47,754 nucleotides of DNA from an uncultured Porphyromonadaceae bacterium. GTDB taxonomy: Bacteria > Bacteroidota > Bacteroidia > Bacteroidales > Muribaculaceae. The translations under genes and the position numbers were made by a program. The first letter of the stretch is position 1. The number at the start of each line of letters is the position of its first letter. The stretch covers positions 1 to 47,754 of the forward strand of contig CAMWNR010000007.1 of assembly GCA_947175665.1 (NCBI GenBank). Direction: 5' to 3'. Shown here piece by piece: positions 27,906-36,512 of this stretch. The notes under the pieces are model-generated. The model did not search any database, was not told the origin of the DNA, and saw only the letters and a list, made by a program, of their open reading frames with translations.

Positions 27906-29762
27906 TTATTTGAGGAGTTTTGCGTTAAATGCGATCAAGGTGTCAAGAACATTTACACGAACATGGATAAAGTCTTCTATACCCTGTGCTTTAAGGTCGT
28001 CCATGCAAGCGGGAGCACCGGCCACTACAAACATTGCCCGGCCATTGAGTTCCTTGAAGGCTTCAGGGGCGAGAGCGGCATATTCATCATCGCTTGAGCA
28101 GAGTACCACTACATCAGCACCTTTTTCTACGGCTGCATCTACACCTTCTTTTACTGTATCAAAGCCGATATTGTCGATTATCTCATAACCGGCACAACCG
28201 AAGAAGTTGGCAGCAAACTGAGCGCGTGCAAGACGCATAGCAAGGTTGCCGATAGTAAGCATGAATACTTTCGGACGTTTGCCGGAACGCTCGGTATCAA
28301 GGCGCAGAGTTTCAAACTGGCTTGCAGCGCGGTCGAAATTAAGAGACTCTACCGCACCATCTTCGGGAGTTACAGCGCAACCGCAGCCGCAACCGCAACC
28401 ATCTTTCTGAAGTTTATCGAGTGCAAATTCGTTAAAGTTGGGATACTGATTGGTGCCGAGAAGAATCTCTTTGCGTCGTGCTACATCTACATGACGCTTA
28501 ACACCTGATTCGTTAACCTTAGCCTGAATTTCACCCTTGCGGAGCATAGCGAGGAATCCACCGTTATCTTCAACTTCGTTAAAGAGTTTCCAAGCCTCGT
28601 TGGCAATTGAAGAAGTAAGAACTTCAATATAGTAAGAGCCACCGGCCGGGTCTACTACTTTATTAAGATGTGACTCATCGCGGAGCAGCAACTGCTGGTT
28701 GCGTGCGATACGCTCAGAGAACTCATCAGGATTCTTAAACTGAAGATCAAACGGAAGAGTCTCGATAGAGTTAACACCCGCAAGAGCGGCACTCATAGTT
28801 TCGGTCATAGAGCGCAACAGGTTAACGTGCGCATCATAGATAGTCTGATTAAATTGTGAGGTAACGGCGTGAACCCACATTTTGCAGCACTCTTCGTCAG
28901 CACCGTATGCTTTAACTATTTCAGCCCAGAGCATGCGGGCTGCGCGGAATTTTGCGAGTTCCATGAAATAGTTTGAAGAGATACCCATATTGAATTTGAT
29001 GCGCTCATTTACTTCGCAGGGAGTAAGGCCTGCTTCGGTAAGCATAGTGAGCCATTCAGCGCCCCATGCCAAAGCGTAACCGAGTTCCTGAGTTATGAAG
29101 GCACCTGCATTATTGAGCAGATAAGTATCAACTGCGAAGCAACGCAGATTTTTTACATCTTTAACAATATTGTAAAGTTTAAGAGATGTCTCGGTAATAT
29201 CTTTGGGGAATTCGAGACCTCTTTTAAGCAGACGCTTGAAAGGATTGTAGTCAATTGAGCCTTTGAAATCAGCGGTAGCATCCTGCTCAATGATTGCGGC
29301 TACCATAAGTTCGGCAACTTCAGTGGCTTTACCCGGGCAGCAACTTACGTTAACTTCCACTTTCTTAAGGTCAAGACCTTTGAGAATTGCGGGGAGTTGG
29401 TCGGGTGTAAGGTCGCCGCAAAGGCAAATACCGATAGACTCTACACCGCGATCCAGAGCATGCTTGGCATTAGCGAGAACTTCTTCGGCAGTTTTACCTT
29501 GGATAGCCTGGCGTATAAGCCAGTCGTTATTGTCCCGAGTACCTCTTACATAAGGAAACTGACCGGGGAGTGAACCGATTGTAGGCAGACCTTCGAGGTC
29601 TTCCTTACGATAAAACGGTTGAACATTGAAGCCTTCGTTTGTGCGCCATACCAATTTCTTGTCGTAGTCAGCGCCTTTGAGGTCAACGTTGATTTTCGCC
29701 TTCCATTCTTCAGTCGAAATGGGAGGGAACATGTCAAACAATTTTTCTTTTGAATTTGCCAT
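27906..29762 (-). CDS. mutA: Methylmalonyl-CoA mutase, small subunit
   Basis: 618 residues. It pairs with MutB and is a degenerate copy of the same fold. MFPPISTEEWKAKINVDLKG is typical of the subunit start, and the barrel reads FNMGISSNYFMELAKFRAARMLW. Its C-terminal Rossmann domain lacks the B12-binding DxHxxG histidine (GNLAMRLARAQFAANFFGC instead), as expected for the non-catalytic chain. Unusual is a run of four Gly-Cys dipeptides at 455-462 (28377-28400), in the linker between the barrel and the B12-like domain. Confidence 0.95.
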   Translation of the reverse strand: MANSKEKLFDMFPPISTEEWKAKINVDLKGADYDKKLVWRTNEGFNVQPFYRKEDLEGLPTIGSLPGQFPYVRGTRDNNDWLIRQAIQGKTAEEVLANAKHALDRGVESIGICLCGDLTPDQLPAILKGLDLKKVEVNVSCCPGKATEVAELMVAAIIEQDATADFKGSIDYNPFKRLLKRGLEFPKDITETSLKLYNIVKDVKNLRCFAVDTYLLNNAGAFITQELGYALAWGAEWLTMLTEAGLTPCEVNERIKFNMGISSNYFMELAKFRAARMLWAEIVKAYGADEECCKMWVHAVTSQFNQTIYDAHVNLLRSMTETMSAALAGVNSIETLPFDLQFKNPDEFSERIARNQQLLLRDESHLNKVVDPAGGSYYIEVLTSSIANEAWKLFNEVEDNGGFLAMLRKGEIQAKVNESGVKRHVDVARRKEILLGTNQYPNFNEFALDKLQKDGCGCGCGCAVTPEDGAVESLNFDRAASQFETLRLDTERSGKRPKVFMLTIGNLAMRLARAQFAANFFGCAGYEIIDNIGFDTVKEGVDAAVEKGADVVVLCSSDDEYAALAPEAFKELNGRAMFVVAGAPACMDDLKAQGIEDFIHVRVNVLDTLIAFNAKLLK

Positions 29763-29904
29763 ATTAAATAGCCTTATATAGAATGATGTTGTAATATCTT
29801 AGGTTAATTAGGGCAAACCCAATCATGCGTATCTATGGAAGATTGAGGGTATTTCCCGCAATCATATAAATTTCATGATATAGATTTGCGTCTTATTGTA
29901 TTTA

Positions 29905-29912
29905 CAAATTTA
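29905..29912 (-). promoter_or_regulatory. Possible -7 box for mutA-mutB
   Basis: Minus-strand TAAATTTG matches TAnnTTTG about 143 bases before the mutA ATG. The -33 region is not at the usual spacing. The intervening leader (29763-29898) has no cobalamin-riboswitch box that I could recognise. Confidence 0.3.
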
Positions 29913-29957
29913 AGAGTATTAGTTTATTTAATAAAATCTTTTGACAAAAATTTATCT

Positions 29958-29981
29958 AAAACATGTTGCTAAACATGTTTT
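29958..29981 (-). terminator. Possible weak terminator after the FtsE-like gene
   Basis: An 8-bp stem AAAACATG/CATGTTTT encloses an eight-base loop about 55 bases past the FtsE-like stop. A loose T-rich stretch, ATAAATTTTTG, follows on the minus strand. The stem is AT-rich, so its strength is doubtful. Confidence 0.4.
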
Positions 29982-30035
29982 GATGCTGTCAATATAGGTA
30001 TATGCGAAGTTTTTATTTGAGTTACAACCGCAAGT

Positions 30036-30749
30036 CTACCCCTGTCTTAGCGATTTGTCAATGCATCTTACTGTGCGCGCCGGGAAGTCTTCGACAAGTT
30101 GGAGGTTATGTGTGGCCATGAGGATTGCATGGCCCGAGTCAGCGAGATTGTGTAGAAGTTTCACAATCTGGTAGCCTGTCTGCGGGTCAAGATTGCCTGT
30201 GGGTTCGTCGGCGATAATCAGTTTCGGATTATTGAGCAGGGCGCGTGCGATAACGATGCGCTGCTGCTCTCCCCCGCTTAATTCGTGAGGCATTTTATAA
30301 CTTTTGTTTTCCATGCCTACCTCGCAGAGGACCTCTTCGATACGATCATCCATTTCCTGACGCTTTTTCCAGCCGGTCGCTTCAAGTACAAATCTGAGGT
30401 TTGCGGCTACCGAGCGGTCGCGAAGTAACTGAAAATCTTGAAACACAATACCGATCCGCCGACGCAGATAAGGGATTTTGGATTTTTTAAGATTGAGGAG
30501 GTCAAAGTCAAAAACATCAGCCTTATTTCCCTCTTTGATCGGTACATCGGCATACATAGTCTTCATGAGCGAAGATTTACCGCTTCCGACTTTACCTACA
30601 AGATAGCAAAACTCACCCTCGTGAAGTGAGAAGTTGACATCTTTAAGCACCTGCCGCTCCGCACGCTCGATGTTGACATTGCGGTAATCTATAATTATTG
30701 ACTTGTCGCTGCTTTTATCTTCGATAGAATAAGATGAAATATCAGTCAT
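30036..30749 (-). CDS. ftsE: ABC transporter ATPase, FtsE-like
   Basis: 237 residues. Walker A is [13 protein letters not shown] (about 51-63). The rest of the ABC core includes Q-loop [12 protein letters not shown], signature [15 protein letters not shown], Walker [14 protein letters not shown] and the switch His in MATHN. The FtsE/LolD-like pattern, together with an N-terminal extension of about 20 residues, fits Bacteroidetes FtsE, which with FtsX controls cell-wall hydrolases at division. No ftsX lies next to it, so LolD- or MacB-type alternatives remain open. Confidence 0.75.
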   Translation of the reverse strand: MTDISSYSIEDKSSDKSIIIDYRNVNIERAERQVLKDVNFSLHEGEFCYLVGKVGSGKSSLMKTMYADVPIKEGNKADVFDFDLLNLKKSKIPYLRRRIGIVFQDFQLLRDRSVAANLRFVLEATGWKKRQEMDDRIEEVLCEVGMENKSYKMPHELSGGEQQRIVIARALLNNPKLIIADEPTGNLDPQTGYQIVKLLHNLADSGHAILMATHNLQLVEDFPARTVRCIDKSLRQG

Positions 30750-31190
30750 ATATATAATATTAAGTAAGCAGAAAGGTGTGTTTAATTCAAATTATAGCAA
30801 ACATCATATCCATGCTTACACATATAAATAATTTAAATACAAATGTAATAAAAAATAGTGATAAGAAATAATCAGAAGATAAAGTAATAAAAAATAGTGA
30901 TTCAAAATCATCATAACATAACAAGCGGAAGAGAGGAAAAAGTGGAAAAGCACAAAGTTTGAGATAAACAATCATATAATTCATATAGTTTTGAAACATT
31001 GTTGTGCAACATTAAAAAATATTAGTTAAAAAAGAAAATAATTTATAAATTGCAATCGAAATTTATGAAATAGTTCTCTCCGGTAAGTTAATTAAAATAT
31101 TATTTACTTATTAAAATAAATGCTATTTCGTTTATTTGCTCGCTCCTCTGAAATCAACCTTAATAATTAACCAAGAAATCTACTACAGTT
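30750..31190. other. 441-base AT-rich divergent intergenic region between ftsE and EF-G2
   Basis: No credible gene: a 70-codon minus-strand frame (30787-30999) is Phe-rich and created by AT-rich sequence. The region holds an exact 18-base direct repeat (30845-30862 and 30884-30901). It presumably contains both divergent promoters, though none matches both consensus boxes. For EF-G2 the nearest -7-like string is TTTATTTG at 31131-31138; for ftsE a minus-strand match is at 30840-30847. Confidence 0.6.
30845..30901. repeat. Exact 18-base direct repeat, 39-base period
   Basis: The 18-mer GTAATAAAAAATAGTGAT occurs at 30845-30862 and again at 30884-30901, with 21 bases between. Both copies share one orientation. 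The region is AT-rich, yet an exact 18-base match including GTAAT and TAGTGAT is more than expected from composition. It lies in the gap between ftsE and EF-G2, so a regulator site is possible. Confidence 0.7.
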
Positions 31191-33347
31191 ATGAGGATTT
31201 ACAACAGCAACGAGATTAAAAACATTGCGCTACTGGGATCAAAGGGCTCCGGGAAAACCACACTCGCAGAGGCTATGATTTACGAGTGTGGAGTTATCAA
31301 ACGTCGTGGCACGGTAGAGGCAGGGAATACGGTTTCTGACTATTTTCCTGTTGAAAAGGAGTATGGATATTCAGTTTTTTCTACAGTATTTAATGCAGAA
31401 TTTAACAATAAGAAATTAAATATTATAGATTGTCCGGGAGCAGATGATTTTATCGGTAATGCGTATACTGCACTCGGAGTCACCGACCTGGGTTTGATCC
31501 TCATAGATTCAGAATATGGAGTAGAAGTAGGTACTGAAAATATATATCGCACCACTGCGAAATTAAATAAGCCCGTAGTATTTGCTCTCAATCAGATGGA
31601 CGGCGAAAAGGCCGACTATGACAATGTGATGGAGCAGATGTATGAACACTTCGGCAAGAAAGTCATACCGATACAGTATCCTCTTGAATGCGGTCCCGGT
31701 TTTAAGAGCATTATCGACGTGCTCATTATGAAGAAACTGGAGTGGAAGGCCGAAGGTGGTGCGCCCGAAATTTCTGAGATTCCCGCTGATCAGATGGAGC
31801 GCGCTACCGAGATGAATAAAGCGCTTATTGAGGCGGCGGCCGAGAATGATGAGACTTTGATGGAAAAATTCTTCGATCAGGGTCATCTTACAGAAGATGA
31901 GATGCGTGAGGGTATTCGCAAAGGTCTGGTAGACCGCAGCATTATGCCTGTCGTAGTTTTATCGGCCGCTAAAGATATGGGCGTACGCAGATTGATGGAA
32001 TTTTTAGGCAACGTGTGTCCGTTTGTTGATGAAATGCCGGCACCTGTCACTACAGACGGTGTAGAAGTAAAACCGGATTCAGACGGTCCATTGTCGGTAT
32101 TCTTCTTCAAGACATCAGTGGAGCCTCATATCGGAGAGGTCTCTTACTTTAAGGTAATGAGTGGCACGCTCAATGCCGGAGCGGATCTCGATAACGTAAC
32201 CCGCGGTGGTAAGGAGCGTCTTGCGCAAATATATACTGTGTGCGGTAATATACGTAATTCAGTAGAAACACTCAAAGCCGGAGATATTGGTGCTGCTGTA
32301 AAATTAAAAGATGTACGCACAGGTAATACCCTTGATGCTAAAGGGTGTGACTACCAGTTTGATTTTATCAAATATCCTCAGCCAAAGTATCAGAGAGCAA
32401 TTAAGCCCAAGAATGAGGCGGATGCAGAAAAACTTGCCGGTATCCTTACCCGTATGCATGAAGAGGATCCCACATGGGTTGTAGAGCAGAGCAAGGAGTT
32501 GAAGCAGACTATTGTAAAAGGTCAGGGAGAATTCCACCTGCGTACTCTCAAGTGGAGAATAGAAAACAATGAGAAACTTCCGGTAGAATTTGTAGAATGC
32601 AAGATTCCCTATCGCGAAACAATCACAAAAGCCTCTCGAGCCGACTATCGCCATAAGAAGCAGAGCGGTGGCTCGGGTCAGTTTGGCGAGGTTCACCTGA
32701 TCGTAGAACCCTACACAGAGGGAATGCCCGAACCTGATACTTATAAGTTTGGCAATCAGGAATACAAACTCAATGTGCGCGACAAGCAGGAGATACCTCT
32801 TGACTGGGGTGGGAAACTGATAGTATATAACTGCATAGTAGGCGGAGCGATCGACGCCCGATTTATACCGGCAATCGTAAAGGGACTGATGGACCGTATG
32901 GAGCAAGGTCCTCTTACAGGTTCATACGCCCGCGATGTACGCGTGATGATATATGACGGTAAGATGCATCCGGTAGATTCCAATGAAATATCATTCCGTC
33001 TTGCCGGTCGTAATGCATTTTCAGAGGCATTCCGTAATGCTAATCCCAAGATTCTTGAGCCCGTATATGATGTAGAGGTTCATACTCCGGCAGACTATAT
33101 GGGAGATGTGATGAGTGATCTCCAGGGACGTAGAGCGATCATCATGGGTATGGACTCAGAGAGTGGTATCGAAAAGATCAATGCCCGTGTGCCTCTCAAA
33201 GAGATGAGTTCTTACAGTACTTCACTAAGTTCTATAACCGGTGGCCGCAGTTCGTTTACAATGGAATTTAACGGTTACGAATTAGTACCGGGTGATGTTC
33301 AGGAGAAGTTGCTCAAAGAGTATGCAGAAACCCATCAGGAAGATTAA
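31191..33347 (+). CDS. fusA2: EF-G2-type elongation factor G paralogue with altered GTPase switches
   Basis: 718 residues with the five-domain EF-G layout; domain IV and V motifs (KKQSGGSGQFGEVHL, EPVYDVEVHTPADYMGDVMSDLQGRR) are clear. The P-loop GSKGSGKT (16-23) and NQMD (131-134) are present. The canonical switch I RGIT is YGYS (58-61), and switch II DTPGHVDF is DCPGADDF (80-87), so the catalytic His is Ala84. This matches Bacteroides thetaiotaomicron EF-G2 (BT2167), reported to support translation without GTP hydrolysis and to be needed under carbon limitation and in the gut. It stands alone, with its own terminator. It should not be taken for the essential EF-G. Confidence 0.88.
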   Translation: MRIYNSNEIKNIALLGSKGSGKTTLAEAMIYECGVIKRRGTVEAGNTVSDYFPVEKEYGYSVFSTVFNAEFNNKKLNIIDCPGADDFIGNAYTALGVTDLGLILIDSEYGVEVGTENIYRTTAKLNKPVVFALNQMDGEKADYDNVMEQMYEHFGKKVIPIQYPLECGPGFKSIIDVLIMKKLEWKAEGGAPEISEIPADQMERATEMNKALIEAAAENDETLMEKFFDQGHLTEDEMREGIRKGLVDRSIMPVVVLSAAKDMGVRRLMEFLGNVCPFVDEMPAPVTTDGVEVKPDSDGPLSVFFFKTSVEPHIGEVSYFKVMSGTLNAGADLDNVTRGGKERLAQIYTVCGNIRNSVETLKAGDIGAAVKLKDVRTGNTLDAKGCDYQFDFIKYPQPKYQRAIKPKNEADAEKLAGILTRMHEEDPTWVVEQSKELKQTIVKGQGEFHLRTLKWRIENNEKLPVEFVECKIPYRETITKASRADYRHKKQSGGSGQFGEVHLIVEPYTEGMPEPDTYKFGNQEYKLNVRDKQEIPLDWGGKLIVYNCIVGGAIDARFIPAIVKGLMDRMEQGPLTGSYARDVRVMIYDGKMHPVDSNEISFRLAGRNAFSEAFRNANPKILEPVYDVEVHTPADYMGDVMSDLQGRRAIIMGMDSESGIEKINARVPLKEMSSYSTSLSSITGGRSSFTMEFNGYELVPGDVQEKLLKEYAETHQED

Positions 33348-33684
33348 AAACAGTAAATTAAATACCATAATATAAAGAAAAATGGCGTGGCTTTGAAAGC
33401 CGTGCCATTTTTTTATATCTGAAAATTATTTGAGATTGAAACTCCTTTAGAAGTAAACACACTCTAAAATTACTTAATTGATATATAAAACTTAAATTGT
33501 CTGAAAGTGTTAATTAGTATATAGTATGCTTAATAATCTGCTATAAATAAGTGATAAGTAAGTAATAAAAATTAAACTATCAATGATAAAATTAAGCAAC
33601 AAAAGATGAAGTTTTATTAGCATCTTAATTTTCATTACGTACTTAATTTATTAAAAAAATGGGTTCTAAAGATTGCTTTTGATT
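33348..33684. other. Intergenic region between EF-G2 and the efflux operon
   Basis: The first part holds the EF-G2 terminator (33378-33414). The remaining 270 bases are AT-rich and presumably carry the efflux promoter. A near-match to the -7 box (TGCTTTTG, 33674-33681) ends three bases before the ATG. A six-base inverted repeat AAGATG/CATCTT lies at 33603-33626. I see no gene here. Confidence 0.5.
33378..33414 (+). terminator. Terminator of EF-G2
   Basis: A nearly continuous stem pairs 33378-33393 with 33397-33412 (AAAAATGGC, GU/UG wobbles, GGC), with a very small loop, and ends in TTTTTTT (33408-33414). It begins 31 bases past the stop codon. Confidence 0.93.
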
Positions 33685-35103
33685 ATGAAATCTCCTAAAG
33701 TATTATACACATATCTAATGTTTGCGACTTCCGGTGTCGTTACGTCAGCAGCGTATGCTCAATCACCCCTGACCGCAGACTCACTTCCTGCTTCCTATCA
33801 AGAATATCATGATGAATTGAAAGTGACAGAAGCAGAGAAGGCTGATGACTGTTCGGAATGGTGGAGAGATTTTGGTGATGCAAATCTTAACTCACTTGAA
33901 GAGTTGGCGATAAAGAATAATTATAATCTTAAGGCAGCCCTGAAAAGAATCGATGCCTCACGCGAGATGCTACGGGGTGTCTATGCCGGATATTCTCCTG
34001 TTATCAACTTGCAGGCAGGATATGAATACAGTAAAGATTCGGGAAGAGAGTCCAAACCATATACATCAATATCTCCATCCTCATTTTTTAATGTGGGTGC
34101 ATCAATGTCATGGGAAATTGATGTATTTGGCAGAATCAGAGAAAAAGCCAAAAGCAGTAAGATTAATATAGATATTTCAAAACTTGATTATGATTCATTC
34201 ATCTTAAGTCTTACTGCGGAGGTAGCCAATGATTATGGTGCACTCTGCTTATATTATCAGCAACTTAAGGTAGCCAAAGCGCACCTTAAATCACAGATCG
34301 AACTTCTCGATATGATTAAAAGCCGATATGAAGCCGGACTGGTGTCGAAACTGGATGTGGCGCAGGCGGAAAATACGGTAAACTCCACCCGGCTGCGTAT
34401 TCCGGTCTTAGAGGCTCAGCAGGAGACTATGAAGAATGCACTGGCACTTTTGTGTGGGAGTACACCTGAAGAAGTTGTATCCTTGCTAACTGCAGAGTCA
34501 CAGCCTACTCTCCAGATGCCCGGCATGATAGGAAAACCGGCCGATCTGCTGCGTCAGCGTCCTGACTTATTAAAAGCCGAGCGGCAGATAGATGCCATTG
34601 CGGCCAATCTCGGCATTGCCAAGAAAGATTATCTACCCTCTCTTACTTTGGATGCCTCAATAGGCACATCAGCCCACAATATAGGAGACCTTTTCGGTAA
34701 GCAGAGCCTGAACTATTCGGTCACCCCTACTCTTACATGGACCCTTTTTGAAGGTCTGGCCCGCAGATCCAATATCGCGGAGATACGAGCCGAGATGGAG
34801 GCTGAGATAGAAACATATAACAATACTGTATTAACCGCTATAAATGAGGTGGATAACGCCATAATAAACTATAACAAGGCTATAGAGGAATTATCGCTTT
34901 ACGATCAGGTATTGGCAACAAGCCGTGAGATGCTGATACTCTCGATAGAAAGATATAAACTCGGTCTTGTAGCATTTTCGGATGTTGCGACCGCCCAGAC
35001 TACTTACCTCACTTATCAAACCTCATTATTGACTGCAAGAAACGGTTGCTATAACAGTATAGTATCGCTGTATAAGGCTATAGGGGGTGGATATAAGCAG
35101 TAA
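33685..35103 (+). CDS. Outer-membrane efflux channel, TolC/NodT family
   Basis: About 472 residues from the ATG; a TTG four codons upstream is a poorer start. A signal peptide ends at SAAYAQ. The protein is a typical NodT-type channel: WWRDFGDANLNSLEELAIKNN near the N-terminus, ASMSWEIDVFGR, QRPDLLKAERQIDAIAANLGIAKKDYLPS, and the second copy of the repeat with LTWTLFEGLARR. It lacks a convincing lipobox. It would form the trimeric outer-membrane duct of the pump encoded by the next two genes, and its position first in the run differs from the usual adaptor-pump-channel order. Confidence 0.93.
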   Translation: MKSPKVLYTYLMFATSGVVTSAAYAQSPLTADSLPASYQEYHDELKVTEAEKADDCSEWWRDFGDANLNSLEELAIKNNYNLKAALKRIDASREMLRGVYAGYSPVINLQAGYEYSKDSGRESKPYTSISPSSFFNVGASMSWEIDVFGRIREKAKSSKINIDISKLDYDSFILSLTAEVANDYGALCLYYQQLKVAKAHLKSQIELLDMIKSRYEAGLVSKLDVAQAENTVNSTRLRIPVLEAQQETMKNALALLCGSTPEEVVSLLTAESQPTLQMPGMIGKPADLLRQRPDLLKAERQIDAIAANLGIAKKDYLPSLTLDASIGTSAHNIGDLFGKQSLNYSVTPTLTWTLFEGLARRSNIAEIRAEMEAEIETYNNTVLTAINEVDNAIINYNKAIEELSLYDQVLATSREMLILSIERYKLGLVAFSDVATAQTTYLTYQTSLLTARNGCYNSIVSLYKAIGGGYKQ

Positions 35104-35195
35104 ATGTGTCAATCATGTTAACCATTAAGCATTAAAAAACGCTTCAGGTGTCATAATCACCAAAAAAATATGTAGAATTAATAATTAAAATTGCA

Positions 35196-36383
35196 ATGAA
35201 TACGGGTACTAAAAATAATAGCGAAAGTAAAAGAAACGGATTCCCGGCATGGGTGCTGTGGTTACTTTTTATTGCGTGTGCCGCGATGGCATTCTTCTTT
35301 ACAGGATGTAAAGAGAAGAGTGAGAAGCCTGAGACGGAAGCACCGGAAATAAGTGTGGCTAATCCTGTAGAGATGGCTGTTACCGTGACTGACGGTTATC
35401 CTGCTACCTTAGAATCTTCAGATAAGGCCGATGTAGTTGCGCGGGTAAACGGGATGATTCTCACCAAGCACTTCAAAGATGGGGATTATGTCGTAAAGGG
35501 TCAGAAACTTTTCACTATTGAGTCAACTGTTTATGCTGCGACTCTTCACGAGGCGAATGCTCAACTCGCATCAGCACAAGCAGAACTCCAGTATGCCAAT
35601 CATCATTATAATGCACTGACTAAGGCCTATCAGGAAAATGCCGTATCTGAGATGGAGGTTTTGCAAGCCAAAAGCCAGAAAGATGCGGCAGCATCTTCGG
35701 TGATGTCGGCACAGTCTCAGGTTCAGACCGCTGCCACTAAGTTCGGGTATTGCAATGTCACGGCTCCTATAAGCGGTAATATTACTTCTGCAACTCTGGA
35801 TGTCGGAAACTATGTTAACGGTGAAGGCAGTCCTGTAACCCTTGCAACTATTTATGACAATAAAAATCTATTAATTCATTTCTCCATGCCCGAATCTGAG
35901 TATGCGACCATAGCAGACTCCGAGGGTAATCTTAGCGGGGAGGTATATCGGGATGTTACGGTATTACTTACCGATGATGTAAATGCCGACCCGCATACCG
36001 TACCTGCTTACAAAGCCGATATTACATACGAAGCACCGGCGGTGGATCCCTCAACCGGCAACCTCCATATCCGTGGTAAGATAAAAGATTCTGACAAGCA
36101 GTTACGGGCGGGAATGTATGGAGTGGTAAAACTTCCGGTGGCCCGGTATGCAAAAGGTATCTTGGTCAGAGATGCTTCAATATCTACCGATCAGCGCGGT
36201 AAGTATCTGTATACTGTTAATGATAAGGATGAGATAGTATATACTCCTATAAAAGTCGGTCAACTCTATTCTGATACTCTGCGTCTTGTGAAATCAGGTC
36301 TTAAGCCGGGTCAGCGATATGTGGTAGATGCTATGATGACAGTACGTGCCGGCGAGAAAATACGACCAAAGACGGTAAAGTGA
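35196..36383 (+). CDS. RND efflux periplasmic adaptor (membrane fusion protein)
   Basis: 395 residues. A hydrophilic N-terminal tail precedes a single hydrophobic segment (20-40) ending in FTGC, so Cys43 or so may be lipidated and anchor the protein in the inner membrane. The biotinyl-lipoyl halves (VVARVNGMILTKHFKDGDYVVKGQKLF; YCNVTAPISGNI) flank an alpha-hairpin (about 108-175), and a beta-barrel domain follows. These are AcrA/HlyD features. It bridges the TolC-like channel and the RND pump. It is preceded by a 92-base gap and followed by a 129-base gap. Confidence 0.92.
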   Translation: MNTGTKNNSESKRNGFPAWVLWLLFIACAAMAFFFTGCKEKSEKPETEAPEISVANPVEMAVTVTDGYPATLESSDKADVVARVNGMILTKHFKDGDYVVKGQKLFTIESTVYAATLHEANAQLASAQAELQYANHHYNALTKAYQENAVSEMEVLQAKSQKDAAASSVMSAQSQVQTAATKFGYCNVTAPISGNITSATLDVGNYVNGEGSPVTLATIYDNKNLLIHFSMPESEYATIADSEGNLSGEVYRDVTVLLTDDVNADPHTVPAYKADITYEAPAVDPSTGNLHIRGKIKDSDKQLRAGMYGVVKLPVARYAKGILVRDASISTDQRGKYLYTVNDKDEIVYTPIKVGQLYSDTLRLVKSGLKPGQRYVVDAMMTVRAGEKIRPKTVK

Positions 36384-36512
36384 CCCAATGTTCATATTCT
36401 CAGGGTTATTCTCAAATAAAGAGATCGACAGTAGAACATAGGAAACTACTGATAATATGTACATTAAATTCCATTACTTACTTAAGAAAAAAGTTATTAA
36501 TTCCGGGAATCC

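Noticed and set aside
29763-29904. Possible cobalamin riboswitch before mutA
   Set aside because: A B12-dependent mutase could be so regulated, but I found no B12-box-like string on the minus strand, and the leader is too short for the full structure.
30787-30999. 70-codon Phe-rich minus-strand frame upstream of ftsE
   Set aside because: It lies entirely in AT-rich DNA, includes the direct repeats (hence its repeated SLFFIT) and has no recognisable features.
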